Under the pieces are notes generated by a model that ran no database searches, had not been told where the DNA came from, and was given only the letters and a program-made list of their open reading frames with translations. Position numbers and translations under genes: made by a program. A stretch of 57,123 nt of DNA from Acidobacteriota bacterium (GTDB lineage Bacteria; Acidobacteriota; Blastocatellia; Chloracidobacteriales; Chloracidobacteriaceae): the NCBI GenBank assembly GCA_016208495.1, contig JACQXX010000078.1:1-57123 (forward strand), in the 5' to 3' direction. Within the stretch, counting starts at the first letter, position 1, and each line of letters opens with the position of its first letter. Positions 1 to 8,837 of the stretch are shown here, piece after piece.

Positions 1-1165
1 AACCGTGACCGTGACCCAGGCTGGAAACACCGGTTCACAAACCGTGACGGGCAGCAACACGAGCGCGATTGCGATTCCTGACAACAACACGACCGGCGTT
101 ACCCGCGTGATCAACATTGCCACCGCACTGACGATCCAAAGCGTCAGCGCCACGGTCAATATCACGCACCCATATCGTGGAGATGTCCAAATCGAACTCA
201 TCAGCCCGGCTGGAACGGTTGCAACCCTCAAGACAACCTCCAACGATAGTGGCGATAATATCAACGCCACCTACACCCCAACTTCGTTCAATGGTCAGAA
301 CTCAGCCGGAAACTGGACTCTGCGCGTCAAAGATCTGTTCGCTTCTGATATTGGAACACTCAATAGCTGGAGCATCTCCATCACGGGAACCACTGGCGGT
401 GGCACCTGCACCTACTCAGTGTCTCCAACCAGCGTTTCAGCGACTGCCGCTGGCGGCGCGAGCAGTGTGAGCGTGACTGCCGGAACGGGATGTGCCTGGA
501 CCGCAACCAGCAATGCAAGCTGGATCACGACTTCAGCTTCAGGAAGCGGCAATGGCACGGCGTCTTTCACCGTCGCCGCCAACAGCGGAACGACCTCACG
601 CACCGGAACACTCACCGTCGCCGGCCAAACCGTGACCGTGACCCAGGCTGGAAACAGCGGTTCACAAACCGTGACGGGCAGCAACACCAGTCCCATCGCG
701 ATTCCAGACAACAACACGACCGGCGTTACCCGCGTGATCAACATTGCCACCGCTCTGACGATCCAAAGCGTCAGCGTCAGCGTCAACATCACCCACACGT
801 GGCGTGGCGATATCCAGATTGAACTGATCAGCCCGGCTGGAACGACAACCGTTCTCAAGGCGACCAGCTCTAGCGACAGCGCGGATAACATCGTGGCCAC
901 CTACACGCCAACGACGTTCACTGGCCAGAACTCAGCCGGAAACTGGACCTTACGCGTCAAGGATCTGGCTTCATCTGACACTGGAACGCTGAACAACTGG
1001 AGCATCTCCATCACTGGCACGACTTCCGGTGCCAAAGCCAGCAATGATCAGGCATCAGGAGTCAATCCTGCCCAGCCCTGGCGGCGTGAGGACAGCACCC
1101 CACTGTCCGTCAATCGGAAAGGGTATTCGTCACCTGCCATTCTTGGCTACAACGGCTCGAAGTAA
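1..1165 (+). CDS. Secreted P-domain/BACON repeat protein, 3' part
   Basis: The frame is open to the left edge, so only the C-terminal ~387 residues are visible. Domain order is P/Homo B-type domain (about residues 15-130), BACON-like domain (about 133-215, with CTYSVSPTSVS and CAWTATSNASWI), then a second P-type domain (about 224-342) and a polar tail without an obvious sorting signal. The two P domains are near copies at protein and DNA level, so this is an internal tandem duplication. P domains normally follow proprotein convertase or other secreted protease domains, and BACON domains bind carbohydrate or surfaces. A large secreted protease or adhesin is inferred, but the catalytic part lies outside the window. 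Confidence 0.8.
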   Translation, partial: TVTVTQAGNTGSQTVTGSNTSAIAIPDNNTTGVTRVINIATALTIQSVSATVNITHPYRGDVQIELISPAGTVATLKTTSNDSGDNINATYTPTSFNGQNSAGNWTLRVKDLFASDIGTLNSWSISITGTTGGGTCTYSVSPTSVSATAAGGASSVSVTAGTGCAWTATSNASWITTSASGSGNGTASFTVAANSGTTSRTGTLTVAGQTVTVTQAGNSGSQTVTGSNTSPIAIPDNNTTGVTRVINIATALTIQSVSVSVNITHTWRGDIQIELISPAGTTTVLKATSSSDSADNIVATYTPTTFTGQNSAGNWTLRVKDLASSDTGTLNNWSISITGTTSGAKASNDQASGVNPAQPWRREDSTPLSVNRKGYSSPAILGYNGSK

Positions 1166-1204
1166 GTCCACTTCAGTCTGGATCTCCTCATAAGGATTTT
1201 TCTG

Positions 1205-1233
1205 AAGGGTGGCCCACCAGCCACCCTTTTTTT
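1205..1233 (+). terminator. Rho-independent terminator after the P-domain gene
   Basis: A GGGTGGC/GCCACCC stem (1207-1213 with 1220-1226) and a 6-nt loop are followed directly by seven T. It lies 40 bases after the stop of the P-domain gene. Confidence 0.85.
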
Positions 1234-1256
1234 GTGCCCACGTCAGGCAATCAAAA

Positions 1257-1298
1257 ACCCCAGACTGGAAGATCATCCAGGCTGGGGTATTTTTATAT
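1257..1298. terminator. Second, probably bidirectional terminator
   Basis: ACCCCAG-a-CTGG pairs with CCAG-g-CTGGGGT. An A-run lies to the left and a T-rich tract to the right, so it could stop transcription from both sides between the convergent P-domain and VWA genes. Confidence 0.75.
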
Positions 1299-1323
1299 CA
1301 TTTAGAGTTCAGGGTATCAGGTT

Positions 1324-1427
1324 ATACCATTTTGGAATGAATAGATCGTACTAGAAAATAGTCAAGTAATTCAATCAATTGAAGTTAGTGAACTACTGAC
1401 CACCATCTACTGACTACAAACTGGTAT
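1324..1427 (+). repeat. Dispersed ~105-bp repeat, copy A
   Basis: The element runs from ATACCATTT to AACTGGTAT, imperfect inverted ends of 8 matches in 9. About 94% of its bases match 47404-47507 by my hand alignment, and it is related in inverted orientation to 35142-35228. It contains an AGTCAGT-like heptamer stretch and no ORF, so a MITE-like non-coding element is possible. Confidence 0.8.
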
Positions 1428-1432
1428 TATAA

Positions 1433-1579
1433 GCGCCAGGATAAGAAACTCGCGCCCTTTCCGTTGGCATTGAACGACGCTTATGTCGGGCCTGGATCCC
1501 GTCCTGGCCGGAACCGTGGGCTTCGCACCACGGCTATTAAACGACCGACCCTCCGGGCCTGAAATCCTTATCCTGGCGC
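1433..1579. repeat. Palindromic intergenic element
   Basis: The ends are a perfect 13-bp inverted repeat (1433-1445 GCGCCAGGATAAG, 1567-1579 its complement). Inside are further self-complementary pieces, including CCGTGG...CCACGG around 1515-1535. It lies immediately 3' of the minus-strand VWA gene. It is probably a mobile palindromic element or structured 3' region; no ORF is seen. Confidence 0.65.
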
Positions 1580-1586
1580 CTATGCC

Positions 1587-2690
1587 CTATTTTCCCCCAT
1601 CCCCCGTGGCATAATACCCAAGCCGATGATGGGCCTGTAAATCAATGCGGTCTTTGACTTCGATTTTGATTGTGCGGAACGAATCATCACGTGTGGATGG
1701 CGTGTAGGACAGCACGTACTGTTGCCGCAAATCCTGTTCGATTTGTTCGAAGGCAGCGATGAACTCCCGGTCCTGACGCGGATAAAATGCCCGTCCGCCA
1801 GTTGCCGCGCAGAGCCGTTCCAGAACTTCGCGGTTGACATCTTTGGCGTTTTCTTCCGTCGGGCTGGTAATGCCAATCGCATAGATGCTCACGCTCGACC
1901 GCCAGGCCCGGTCAATTGCTTCGCGGAGTTGAACGCTCCCTTCCCCATCATACCCATCAGTCAGCAGCACAATCACCCGCCGTGAATTGGACGCCACTGG
2001 TTGCGACAACAAATCATCCACCGCGAGATAAATCGCCGCGTTGAGCGCTGTTCCCGCCGGCTGGTTATTGCCTGGATCAAACGGCATCACCTGTCCAATC
2101 GGGGTTGGCACGTGGTAATCCGCTTCGGCAATTCCCCGCCGGAGAACGTCAAGATCGTTGGTCAACGGCGCCGCCTGAACCACATCCTGCTGAAAAACCA
2201 TCAAGGCCGCCTTGTCGTCCTTTAACCGCAACACCTGATTTAAAAACTGGAGCGCCGCGCGTTTGGCAATCGAAAGCCGGCTCCGCATGCTGCCGCTAAA
2301 ATCCACCAGCAACGCCAGCGTCAGCGGGGTGTCAGAGATTCTCCCCAGTGAAGCAACTTCCTGTTCCTGGCCATTTTCAATCAGCCGTAAGTCTTCGACT
2401 TTCAATGTGTTGATATAGCGATTTTGCCGGTCAGTCACCGTAAACGGAACAACCACAAGCTGGGTATTGAGCCGCAGCAGCGTACCTTCGTCCGGGAGCG
2501 CGCCTTCGGTTCGCACCCGCAGGACGGTGTCTTCCTGACCAGGAATGACCTTCTTTTTGTCATCGGTTGGCTGCGGTTTGGCTGACGGGGAGGATTGGGA
2601 CTGACTATGAGTTGGCGGTACAGGAACATACCAAATCAATGCCAGCAGCGAAAAAAAGAAAATCCATCGAAAAAATCGAGCATGCACCAT
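1587..2690 (-). CDS. VWFA-related secreted protein (acidobacterial type)
   Basis: From the ATG at 2690 the product is 367 aa. It begins with a basic/hydrophobic signal segment (MVHARFFRWIFFFSLLALIW). An upstream in-frame TTG at 2714 would add 8 residues and is less likely. A low-complexity Ser/Pro/Lys linker precedes the VWA domain. The metal-binding MIDAS motif is visible as DFSGSM, with the later TDGYDG element. The FTVTDRQNRYI...LRLIENGQEQEV region before the VWA domain is characteristic of the 'VWFA-related' family abundant in Acidobacteria. A periplasmic or secreted protein-binding role is inferred; the ligand is unknown. Confidence 0.85.
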   Translation of the reverse strand: MVHARFFRWIFFFSLLALIWYVPVPPTHSQSQSSPSAKPQPTDDKKKVIPGQEDTVLRVRTEGALPDEGTLLRLNTQLVVVPFTVTDRQNRYINTLKVEDLRLIENGQEQEVASLGRISDTPLTLALLVDFSGSMRSRLSIAKRAALQFLNQVLRLKDDKAALMVFQQDVVQAAPLTNDLDVLRRGIAEADYHVPTPIGQVMPFDPGNNQPAGTALNAAIYLAVDDLLSQPVASNSRRVIVLLTDGYDGEGSVQLREAIDRAWRSSVSIYAIGITSPTEENAKDVNREVLERLCAATGGRAFYPRQDREFIAAFEQIEQDLRQQYVLSYTPSTRDDSFRTIKIEVKDRIDLQAHHRLGYYATGDGGK

Positions 2691-2777
2691 AAAAACTATC
2701 TCTGGAAAAACCAACCAGGGTTGAAGGATAGGCTTGTATCACTTTAGGACATTGCCAGCAAGGCTATCCGTCAGGCT

Positions 2778-2809
2778 GGGTTGGAAATCAAACATCAGAT
2801 TTCCAACCC
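2778..2809. other. Stem-loop after the ankyrin gene
   Basis: GGGTTGGAAATC pairs perfectly over 12 bp with GATTTCCAACCC across an 8-nt loop, 16 bases beyond the stop of the ankyrin gene on the minus strand. There is no T-run on that strand, so it is a 3'-end or processing hairpin rather than a classical terminator. Confidence 0.6.
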
Positions 2810-2824
2810 GAACATGTAGCCGGC

Positions 2825-5251
2825 TCACTGATGAAAACCAGCACAGGGCGCAAACGTATCAGTTGGCTTCCAAAACTGGCTTTGATGTTCCCGGTACCAG
2901 GTCAACCACCGCCGGCGTGCGGTTTCCGGACCGCATAAAATGATTGTCTCGCCAGCAATGTAATATTCCATCTGGGGACCAAGGTAATAGGCTTCACAAT
3001 GAGTGAGGTCATGCAAAGCTGATTGGAATGAGGTATTTGGAAGTCTGGAAAGAATTGACATCGAATTATTTTTCAGAACTTCTGTTTCAACCACAAATTG
3101 GTTGGCGATGAGTAAAGTCAATAAACTGGAATACACCTCCTTTAAATCATCTGGGAATTCCTGATGCACTGGACGACCAGGTAAATCGTACCGTTGGAGA
3201 GCTTTGACAAATGCCCAGGTATTGGGACCACCTCGCTGCAGATGCTCCATCAGGACAGGCACATCACTCATCCAGGGTGCCCGGGTAAGAAGTTCGAGAA
3301 TCTCAACCTGGAGGTCTTGCCTTGATAAAAGATCAAGCAGGATTTTTCTCGCTTTCCGGCTTCGAAATGGCTCACACTCCGGAAGAGAAGGCTGAAGGTC
3401 CAATCCAATTAAATTGACGGTCAGAGCCGCCCCATAGATGGCGCGATTGGTCTGCGCTTGCTGGATAAACCTCAACAACGGGTCAAGCGCCATCTCGCCA
3501 CGAGCAGCAATGTTCCCCATTGTTTGGTTATAAGGCAACTGCCAGGCTTTGTAGGTTTCACCAGCCTCCCAATTTCCATTCAGGGTATTGATCAAACTGA
3601 TCAACTCACTGTCATCAAATGGATTTGTGGGATAGGTACCCGCATCTTTTGGAAGCCGAATATATGGCGGATGATGGACAGGCAGGTTAAAGGACCGGAG
3701 AAATTGAGCCACGCTCTGGTTATTGCGGCGGAGGGCCCGAGCAAGCGGAGTTTCATACTTATCTGCTCCTTCAAGATCTGTCCCCTGTGCAACCAGCAGT
3801 TTTGCAACTTCTACATCGCTGACCAGGTGTAATGGGGTTTCATGATTGTGAGCCACAGCCGCAACATTGGCCCCATTGGCAATCAACAATTTGGCGATTT
3901 CCGGCGCCGATTCAACCGCAGAAAATAACGGGGTGCGTCCATCTTTTTTGACAGCATTGACATTGGCGCCCTTCTCAATCAGCAACTGTGCCAGATGTGG
4001 ATCTTGAACCAGGTGCAGTGGGGTTACACCACCGTTCTCGTTTGCATAAAGCCTGGCTGTTTCAAGCTCGGCACAGGCGTTGACGTCGGCACCATGCTCA
4101 ATCAGGTAGCGAGCAATGTCGGGTGTGTTTTCAACCACAATGTGAAGCGGCGTTAAACCATTGACGGTCCGGGCGTTGATGTTTGCCCCATGGTGCACCA
4201 AAACATCAATCGTTTGAAAACAATCCGCGAGCAGAATTTGGCGTTGATGCGGCTCAACCTGAAGCATTGTGAGCAGTTGCAAGACCTCTTGATAATCGTG
4301 AACAACAACGTGCAGCGGGGTGAGTCCCTGATGGTTTCCAGTATTAACGGCTGCCCCCTGCTCAAGCAATGTCCGTACAATTTCCAATCGCTGATGACGT
4401 AATGAAGGATCGAAGGAAACAGTAACGGCTTCGTGCAATGGTGTTTGCCCGAAATCATTCTGGACATTGATATTCTGCCCCTGTCTGATCAATTCCGACA
4501 CCATTTGTGGAAGACCAAACACTGCATTGTGAAGTGGCGTGTTGTGGGCGGTGTCTTCAATGTTTACTGGCTGGCTGTCGGCTTGAGCTTCGATGTCAGA
4601 GGAACCAGAATGCCTGATGACTCCAGTTTGATCGAGAAAAAAACAATCTGTTCCTGTTGGAAAAAACCTGTCCTGAACACTGGGTCGAGCCGTGAGGGTA
4701 AAACCGGCTTCGAGAGTTGAAATTTGGGCGTTGCGGCGCAGGCTGATGAGGTACCCATCCACCCAGATATAAGTGATTGGGTCAGGTGCGAACTCACGCC
4801 GGGTATAGGATCCGGCTTCGCTCAGGTTTGGTTCCGGAAACCAGACGTCTCTCAAATCATCCGAAAAACTGCCACAGCCGGCACCCTGCTGGTACATAAG
4901 CTGAGCCTTGTGCAGATACCGCAATTTCATCAAAATCACGGCGGTATTCCGCTCGGGCGAGAGGGACCACTGAATCCACTGATACAGCGGAGAACCAGAA
5001 ACAGCCTGAAAAAAGATCAACCAGCTCCCAATTGTCACTATACCAGCCACAAACCAGACAAGCGGGCGATTCCAAAACTCATAGGACTGTATTCTGGCTC
5101 TTCCCTTCAAGAACAAATTGACGGTTCCTGAATTCAGCCAAACTTTTGAGCAACGGGTACAGGTATTTGTTTGGGGGTTAAAACAATCTGATTGGTGGCA
5201 GATATTACAGCGCACGGGATCAGATTCAGCACAAATCTTCAAACCATCCAT
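2825..5251 (-). CDS. Membrane protein: zinc-ribbon, pilin-like segment, ankyrin repeats
   Basis: 808 aa. The N-terminus has paired cysteines (CNIC, CTRC) like a small zinc ribbon. One TM segment follows (about residues 66-86). The next segment (LRYLHKAQLMYQ... to SLRRN, then FFLDQTGVIRHS, about 108-215) resembles the globular part of acidobacterial type IV pilin-like proteins. About eight ankyrin repeats follow (roughly 235-510; TPLHNAV, TPLHEAV, TPLHVVV, TPLHIVV, TPLHLV, TPLFSAV, TPLHLV, TPLARAL). The C-terminal third is helical with no recognised domain. The pilin-like call is by resemblance only. A membrane-anchored protein-interaction scaffold is inferred; no enzyme motif is seen. Confidence 0.75.
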   Translation of the reverse strand: MDGLKICAESDPVRCNICHQSDCFNPQTNTCTRCSKVWLNSGTVNLFLKGRARIQSYEFWNRPLVWFVAGIVTIGSWLIFFQAVSGSPLYQWIQWSLSPERNTAVILMKLRYLHKAQLMYQQGAGCGSFSDDLRDVWFPEPNLSEAGSYTRREFAPDPITYIWVDGYLISLRRNAQISTLEAGFTLTARPSVQDRFFPTGTDCFFLDQTGVIRHSGSSDIEAQADSQPVNIEDTAHNTPLHNAVFGLPQMVSELIRQGQNINVQNDFGQTPLHEAVTVSFDPSLRHQRLEIVRTLLEQGAAVNTGNHQGLTPLHVVVHDYQEVLQLLTMLQVEPHQRQILLADCFQTIDVLVHHGANINARTVNGLTPLHIVVENTPDIARYLIEHGADVNACAELETARLYANENGGVTPLHLVQDPHLAQLLIEKGANVNAVKKDGRTPLFSAVESAPEIAKLLIANGANVAAVAHNHETPLHLVSDVEVAKLLVAQGTDLEGADKYETPLARALRRNNQSVAQFLRSFNLPVHHPPYIRLPKDAGTYPTNPFDDSELISLINTLNGNWEAGETYKAWQLPYNQTMGNIAARGEMALDPLLRFIQQAQTNRAIYGAALTVNLIGLDLQPSLPECEPFRSRKARKILLDLLSRQDLQVEILELLTRAPWMSDVPVLMEHLQRGGPNTWAFVKALQRYDLPGRPVHQEFPDDLKEVYSSLLTLLIANQFVVETEVLKNNSMSILSRLPNTSFQSALHDLTHCEAYYLGPQMEYYIAGETIILCGPETARRRWLTWYREHQSQFWKPTDTFAPCAGFHQ

Positions 5252-5549
5252 AAGGTTTGATCCTCACAGAAAACAAAATAGGCGGGGCTTGAACTGTGCA
5301 GGGTTTGAACTGTGCGGAGATTAAGAAATTTGGAGAAAAGCAATACTTTTCGATTTGCTGCACTATAGCTGAGGGATCTGCAAAAGAAAACGCTTTCAAC
5401 TGGATTCACAAAAGATGGGCGATGGAGACTGCCATCAATGTAATTCGTTGTCATCACAGAGTTTATGCTTCAGTGAATGCTCAATTTCGAAGGCATTTCA
5501 ATTATGAGAAAAAGTTCAGCATTTCAGGAGAAATTTCGGGAGCAGGGTC

Positions 5550-5578
5550 TTGCGCAATGCGTCAATCTTCAGTAATAT
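5550..5578 (+). promoter_or_regulatory. Candidate sigma70 promoter of the fadR-fadD unit
   Basis: TTGCGC (5550-5555), a 17-nt spacer and TAATAT (5573-5578). The -10 ends exactly where the FadR palindrome begins, so a bound repressor would cover the start site. Promoter strength is not known. Confidence 0.5.
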
Positions 5579-5595
5579 GAATGACGATTCATTCA
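5578..5595. promoter_or_regulatory. FadR operator 1 (TGAATGACGATTCATTCA)
   Basis: A perfect 7-bp inverted repeat, TGAATGA/TCATTCA, with a 4-bp centre. These half-sites and this spacing match the known Bacillus subtilis FadR box (TGAATGA-4-TCATTCA). It lies upstream of a TetR gene resembling that regulator, and a second site precedes fadE, so autoregulation is inferred. Confidence 0.75.
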
Positions 5596-5731
5596 GTCAA
5601 AAAAACAAGCACTCAAACCAAGAAAAAATTGCTTACTGTGTGTGTCAACCAGGCAGCGAACGGCTTCACACCTCCTTCCTCGAACCGACGCTTCCTCTCT
5701 CCCAAACCCTTCTTCCCCAAGATCTTTGCGC

Positions 5732-6382
5732 ATGGCTATGGCCACATTGAACCGAACTGCTTTGCCTTCTTCCAGCCGTACGAACGGAAAACATCAAGCC
5801 ATCTTACGGGCGGCCACCAAAGTATTTGCTCGCAACGGTTTTTTTAATTCAAAAGTGGCGGATGTGGCCCGTGAGGCCGGTGTGGCGGATGGAACGGTGT
5901 ATCTGTACTTCAAAAACAAGGATGATTTGCTGCTCTCGATCATCAACGAAGCCCTCGAAATCGCCCACGAACGCCTGAGTCAGGAACTCCCACTTTTTTC
6001 CGATCCATTTGAAAAATTGCGCCGCATGGCCGAACTCCACCTGGAGTTTATGGGCAGTGACCGGGACTTAGCCGTGGTGTTCGAGGTTGAAATTCGCCAG
6101 TCAACCAAGTTTATGGAGCAGTTTTCAACCACCAAACTGAGCGCATACTTCAAACTCATCCGACAAATTATTGAAGAAGGCCAGCAAAGCGGGCATTTTC
6201 GCAACGATTTCAATGCGCAAATTGCCACCAAGATCTTTTTTGGCGCCCTTGATGAAATGGTCACCAACTGGATCTTGAGCCATAAAGCCTACAATTTGGC
6301 CGACTACGCCCGGCCAGTGGTCGAGTTACTCTTTCGTGGTTTTGCCAAGCCCAGCGAAGCCTCAGCAACCCAAACTGCCTGA
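5732..6382 (+). CDS. fadR: TetR-family fatty-acid regulator, FadR-like
   Basis: From the ATG at 5732 the product is 216 aa, a normal TetR length. The open frame extends back to 5642, but that part is low-complexity and family alignment starts near residue 20. The HTH covers about residues 41-60, with the VADVAREAGVADGTVYLYF signature seen in Bacillus FadR; the rest is a helical ligand domain. In that family long-chain acyl-CoA binding releases DNA and derepresses beta-oxidation genes. It sits directly before fadD, with a FadR-type palindrome upstream of itself and of fadE. The exact start (5732 or 5738) is uncertain because no strong ribosome site is visible. Confidence 0.85.
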   Translation: MAMATLNRTALPSSSRTNGKHQAILRAATKVFARNGFFNSKVADVAREAGVADGTVYLYFKNKDDLLLSIINEALEIAHERLSQELPLFSDPFEKLRRMAELHLEFMGSDRDLAVVFEVEIRQSTKFMEQFSTTKLSAYFKLIRQIIEEGQQSGHFRNDFNAQIATKIFFGALDEMVTNWILSHKAYNLADYARPVVELLFRGFAKPSEASATQTA

Positions 6383-6485
6383 TTCTTGTTTTTCCGTGAT
6401 TCCGCCGTGTCAGGACACCTGGTCCTGAATGATTCCGGATGTTCCAGACGATATTTTCCCATTCCACTCCAGAGGATTGTTGATC

Positions 6486-8327
6486 ATGCAAGCAACGGCA
6501 GCCGCACCCACACCAAAAGCCGGCCAACCCCGGACCATTAATGAAATTTTTGCTCAGGCGATTCAAAATCACCGCAAAGACGATGCCTTTGCCTACAAAC
6601 ACAATGGCGAGTGGATCAAAGTCTCACATGATGTGTTTGTGAGCCAGGTCCGCGAAGCACGCGAGGGCTTTCTGAAACTTGGCATCAAACGCGGTGACCG
6701 ACTTGGGCTTTTGTCAGAGAACCGACTCGAATGGACCATTACGGACCTCGCCATGCTCAGTTGTGGCGGGATTACCGTTCCGATCTATGCGACCCAAACC
6801 CCGCAGCAGGTAACCTATATCCTCAATGACTGCGAAGCTGAGGTGTTGTGCCTGTCCAATGCCAAGCAACTTGGCAAAGTCATGGGCGAACTGGCCAATC
6901 TGCCGCATATCCGCGCGATTGTCACTCTTGACCAGCTTCAGCGCCCAGCCGAACTCCCGGACCGCATTACCTTTTTGAGCTTTGAAAAACTCCGCCAGAC
7001 TGGAAGCAGCACAGCAGCCAGCACCAGTGATTTTTTGAAGGAACTGGTCGCGGCGGCCAACCCGGACGACCTCGCCACGCTGATTTATACCTCAGGCACG
7101 ACTGGCGAGCCCAAAGGCGTGATGCTCACACACTCCAACATTACTTCAAATGCGCTGGCTGGGGTTGAACGCATTGAGTGTACCGCCCAAGACATCGCAC
7201 TTTCATACCTGCCGCTCTCCCATATTTATGAGCGGACGGTGATGTATGTCTTTATTTTTGCTGGGGTCAGCGTCTACTTCGCCGAAAGTGTTGATGCCAT
7301 TGCCGCCAACCTGGCCGAAGTCAAGCCGACTGTCATGACCAGCGTGCCCCGGATCTTTGAGAAAATTCTGGCCAAAATCGAAACTGGAGTGAAGGAAGCC
7401 GGAGGGTTGAAGGCCAAAATGTATGCCTGGGCCATGAAAAACGGGAAAGAGTATGCCCGGATGGTCAATGACGGCAAACCGGTTCCCTTTTTCCTCAAAT
7501 TCCAGCGCGATTTGGGGTACAGCCTGGTTCTGAGCAAAATTAAAAACCGAATTGCCCCACGGGTCCGCTTTTTCTCCTCCGGCGGCGCGGCGCTTTCTGA
7601 AGAAATCGCCTACAGTTTTGAAGCCATGGGCTTGCCGATTTTGCAAGGCTACGGCCTGACCGAAACGTCACCAGTAATTTGCGGAAATTCCCTGCAGGAA
7701 AATCGCTATGGCACGGTGGGCAAACCGATGCGCGGCGTTGATGTCAAGATTGCCGAAGATGGCGAAATCCTCGCCCGTGGCCCAAACATCATGCGCGGCT
7801 ATTACAAACGCCCAGAGGCTACGGCTGAAGTCATGAAAGACGGCTGGTTTCACACCGGGGACATCGGCCATTTTGACGCCGATGGCTATTTGAAGATCAC
7901 TGACCGCAAGAAAGACCTGTTCAAAACGTCAGGCGGCAAGTATGTTGCGCCGCAACCGATTGAAAACAAGCTCGTTGCATCACACAACATCCAGCAGGCA
8001 ATTGTGATTGGAAACGAACGCAAATTCCCAGCCGTGATCATCGTGCCTGATTGGGACGTGATTATGGAACTCGTCAAAACCCACGGAATCAAATATAAAG
8101 AGCGAACGGAACTGCTCGACCATCCCAAGATCCTGGAGTACTTCCAGAAAGAAGTGGATCGCTTAACGCCGGATCTGGCGAGCTACGAAAAACCGAAAAA
8201 AGTTGTGCTTCTGGAACAGGAACTGACCATTGAAGGTGGCGAATTAACGCCGACCCTCAAGGTCAAGCGCCGCGTGGTGGATCTCAAATACAAAGACGTG
8301 ATTGACAAGATTTACCAGGAGAAATAA
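6486..8327 (+). CDS. fadD: Long-chain fatty-acid--CoA ligase
   Basis: The ATG at 6486 is preceded by AGAGGA at a good distance; the product is 613 aa. It is a member of the AMP-forming acyl-CoA synthetase (ANL) superfamily, long-chain/FAA1-like branch. Visible motifs are the phosphate-binding loop YTSGTTGEPKGVML, the GYGLTETSP adenylate motif, the HTGDIGHFDADGYLKITDR hinge region and a GGKYVAPQPIE stretch near the C-terminal domain. It activates free fatty acids with ATP and CoA in the cytoplasm or at the inner membrane, feeding the beta-oxidation enzymes encoded downstream. It is probably co-transcribed with fadR, 104 bases upstream. Confidence 0.93.
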   Translation: MQATAAAPTPKAGQPRTINEIFAQAIQNHRKDDAFAYKHNGEWIKVSHDVFVSQVREAREGFLKLGIKRGDRLGLLSENRLEWTITDLAMLSCGGITVPIYATQTPQQVTYILNDCEAEVLCLSNAKQLGKVMGELANLPHIRAIVTLDQLQRPAELPDRITFLSFEKLRQTGSSTAASTSDFLKELVAAANPDDLATLIYTSGTTGEPKGVMLTHSNITSNALAGVERIECTAQDIALSYLPLSHIYERTVMYVFIFAGVSVYFAESVDAIAANLAEVKPTVMTSVPRIFEKILAKIETGVKEAGGLKAKMYAWAMKNGKEYARMVNDGKPVPFFLKFQRDLGYSLVLSKIKNRIAPRVRFFSSGGAALSEEIAYSFEAMGLPILQGYGLTETSPVICGNSLQENRYGTVGKPMRGVDVKIAEDGEILARGPNIMRGYYKRPEATAEVMKDGWFHTGDIGHFDADGYLKITDRKKDLFKTSGGKYVAPQPIENKLVASHNIQQAIVIGNERKFPAVIIVPDWDVIMELVKTHGIKYKERTELLDHPKILEYFQKEVDRLTPDLASYEKPKKVVLLEQELTIEGGELTPTLKVKRRVVDLKYKDVIDKIYQEK

Positions 8328-8402
8328 TACCGGTTCCAGCGAAGGGCTGAGCCTTCAAGCAAGCTGTCCGATTGACCAGAGAATTTGCTCTCAAAAATCG
8401 CT

Positions 8403-8606
8403 ATGAAATTGAAAGTTGTCATCCATCAAGCGGAAGAAGGCGGATACTGGGCAGAAGTACCTTCAATCCCAGGATGTGCCACCCAAGGTGAAACATTCGA
8501 GGAATTGCTCAACAACCTGTACGAAGCTGTTGAAGGGTGTTTGGCAGTTGATGTGTCGCCATTTCTGACGGATGAGCGTGCCAGGGTCATGGAAATTGCA
8601 GTATGA
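8403..8606 (+). CDS. hicB: HicB-type antitoxin (short form)
   Basis: 67 aa from the ATG at 8403. The sequence [20 protein letters not shown]...[22 protein letters not shown] is the compact HicB RNase H-like fold without a separate DNA-binding tail. The stop overlaps the hicA start by 4 bp (ATGA), the usual coupled arrangement. It lies between fadD and fadN on the same strand. Short HicB proteins neutralise HicA, an mRNA interferase. Because the adjacent HicA appears truncated, this antitoxin may be a remnant. Confidence 0.88.
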   Translation: MKLKVVIHQAEEGGYWAEVPSIPGCATQGETFEELLNNLYEAVEGCLAVDVSPFLTDERARVMEIAV

Positions 8607-8809
8607 AATCTGTCTCTGGCAAAGAATTTGCCAAAGTCCTTGAACGCCATGGATGGAGTCTGCTCCGAGTTCAGGGAAGTCATCATATCTATGGAAAAGC
8701 TGGACTCCCAGTCAGAATTTCAGTTCCAATTCATGGGAATCAGCCTTTGAAAACAGGACTTCTCTGAACCTTATTAAAAGCCGCTGGATTATCTGAATCC
8801 GACCTGTAA
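8603..8809 (+). pseudogene. hicA: HicA toxin interrupted by an in-frame TGA
   Basis: The frame opens with [18 protein letters not shown] and contains the GSHHIY motif with the conserved His of HicA RNases. It stops at TGA 8765-8767 after 54 codons. In the same frame, with no indel, it continues TLLKAAGLSESDL and ends at TAA 8807-8809. That restores the typical C-terminal helix and a normal length near 68 aa. A single CGA to TGA change (family members commonly have GLLR here) is the simplest explanation. The missing helix probably weakens folding, so an inactivated toxin is inferred. A sequencing error or a viable 54-aa form is also possible. Confidence 0.8.
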
Positions 8810-8837
8810 TTTTATTTTTTTGCAAAGGAAGTTGTTC

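Larger units (their letters stand above)
5252..5731. other. Intergenic region with the fadR control site
   Basis: No convincing gene is present; the short frames have neither a Shine-Dalgarno sequence nor family resemblance. The useful content is the promoter/operator at 5550-5595, annotated separately. That leaves a leader of about 150 nt before the proposed fadR start. Confidence 0.6.

Noticed and set aside
5296-5580. 94-aa frame before fadR
   Set aside because: It overlaps the promoter and operator and has no family resemblance.
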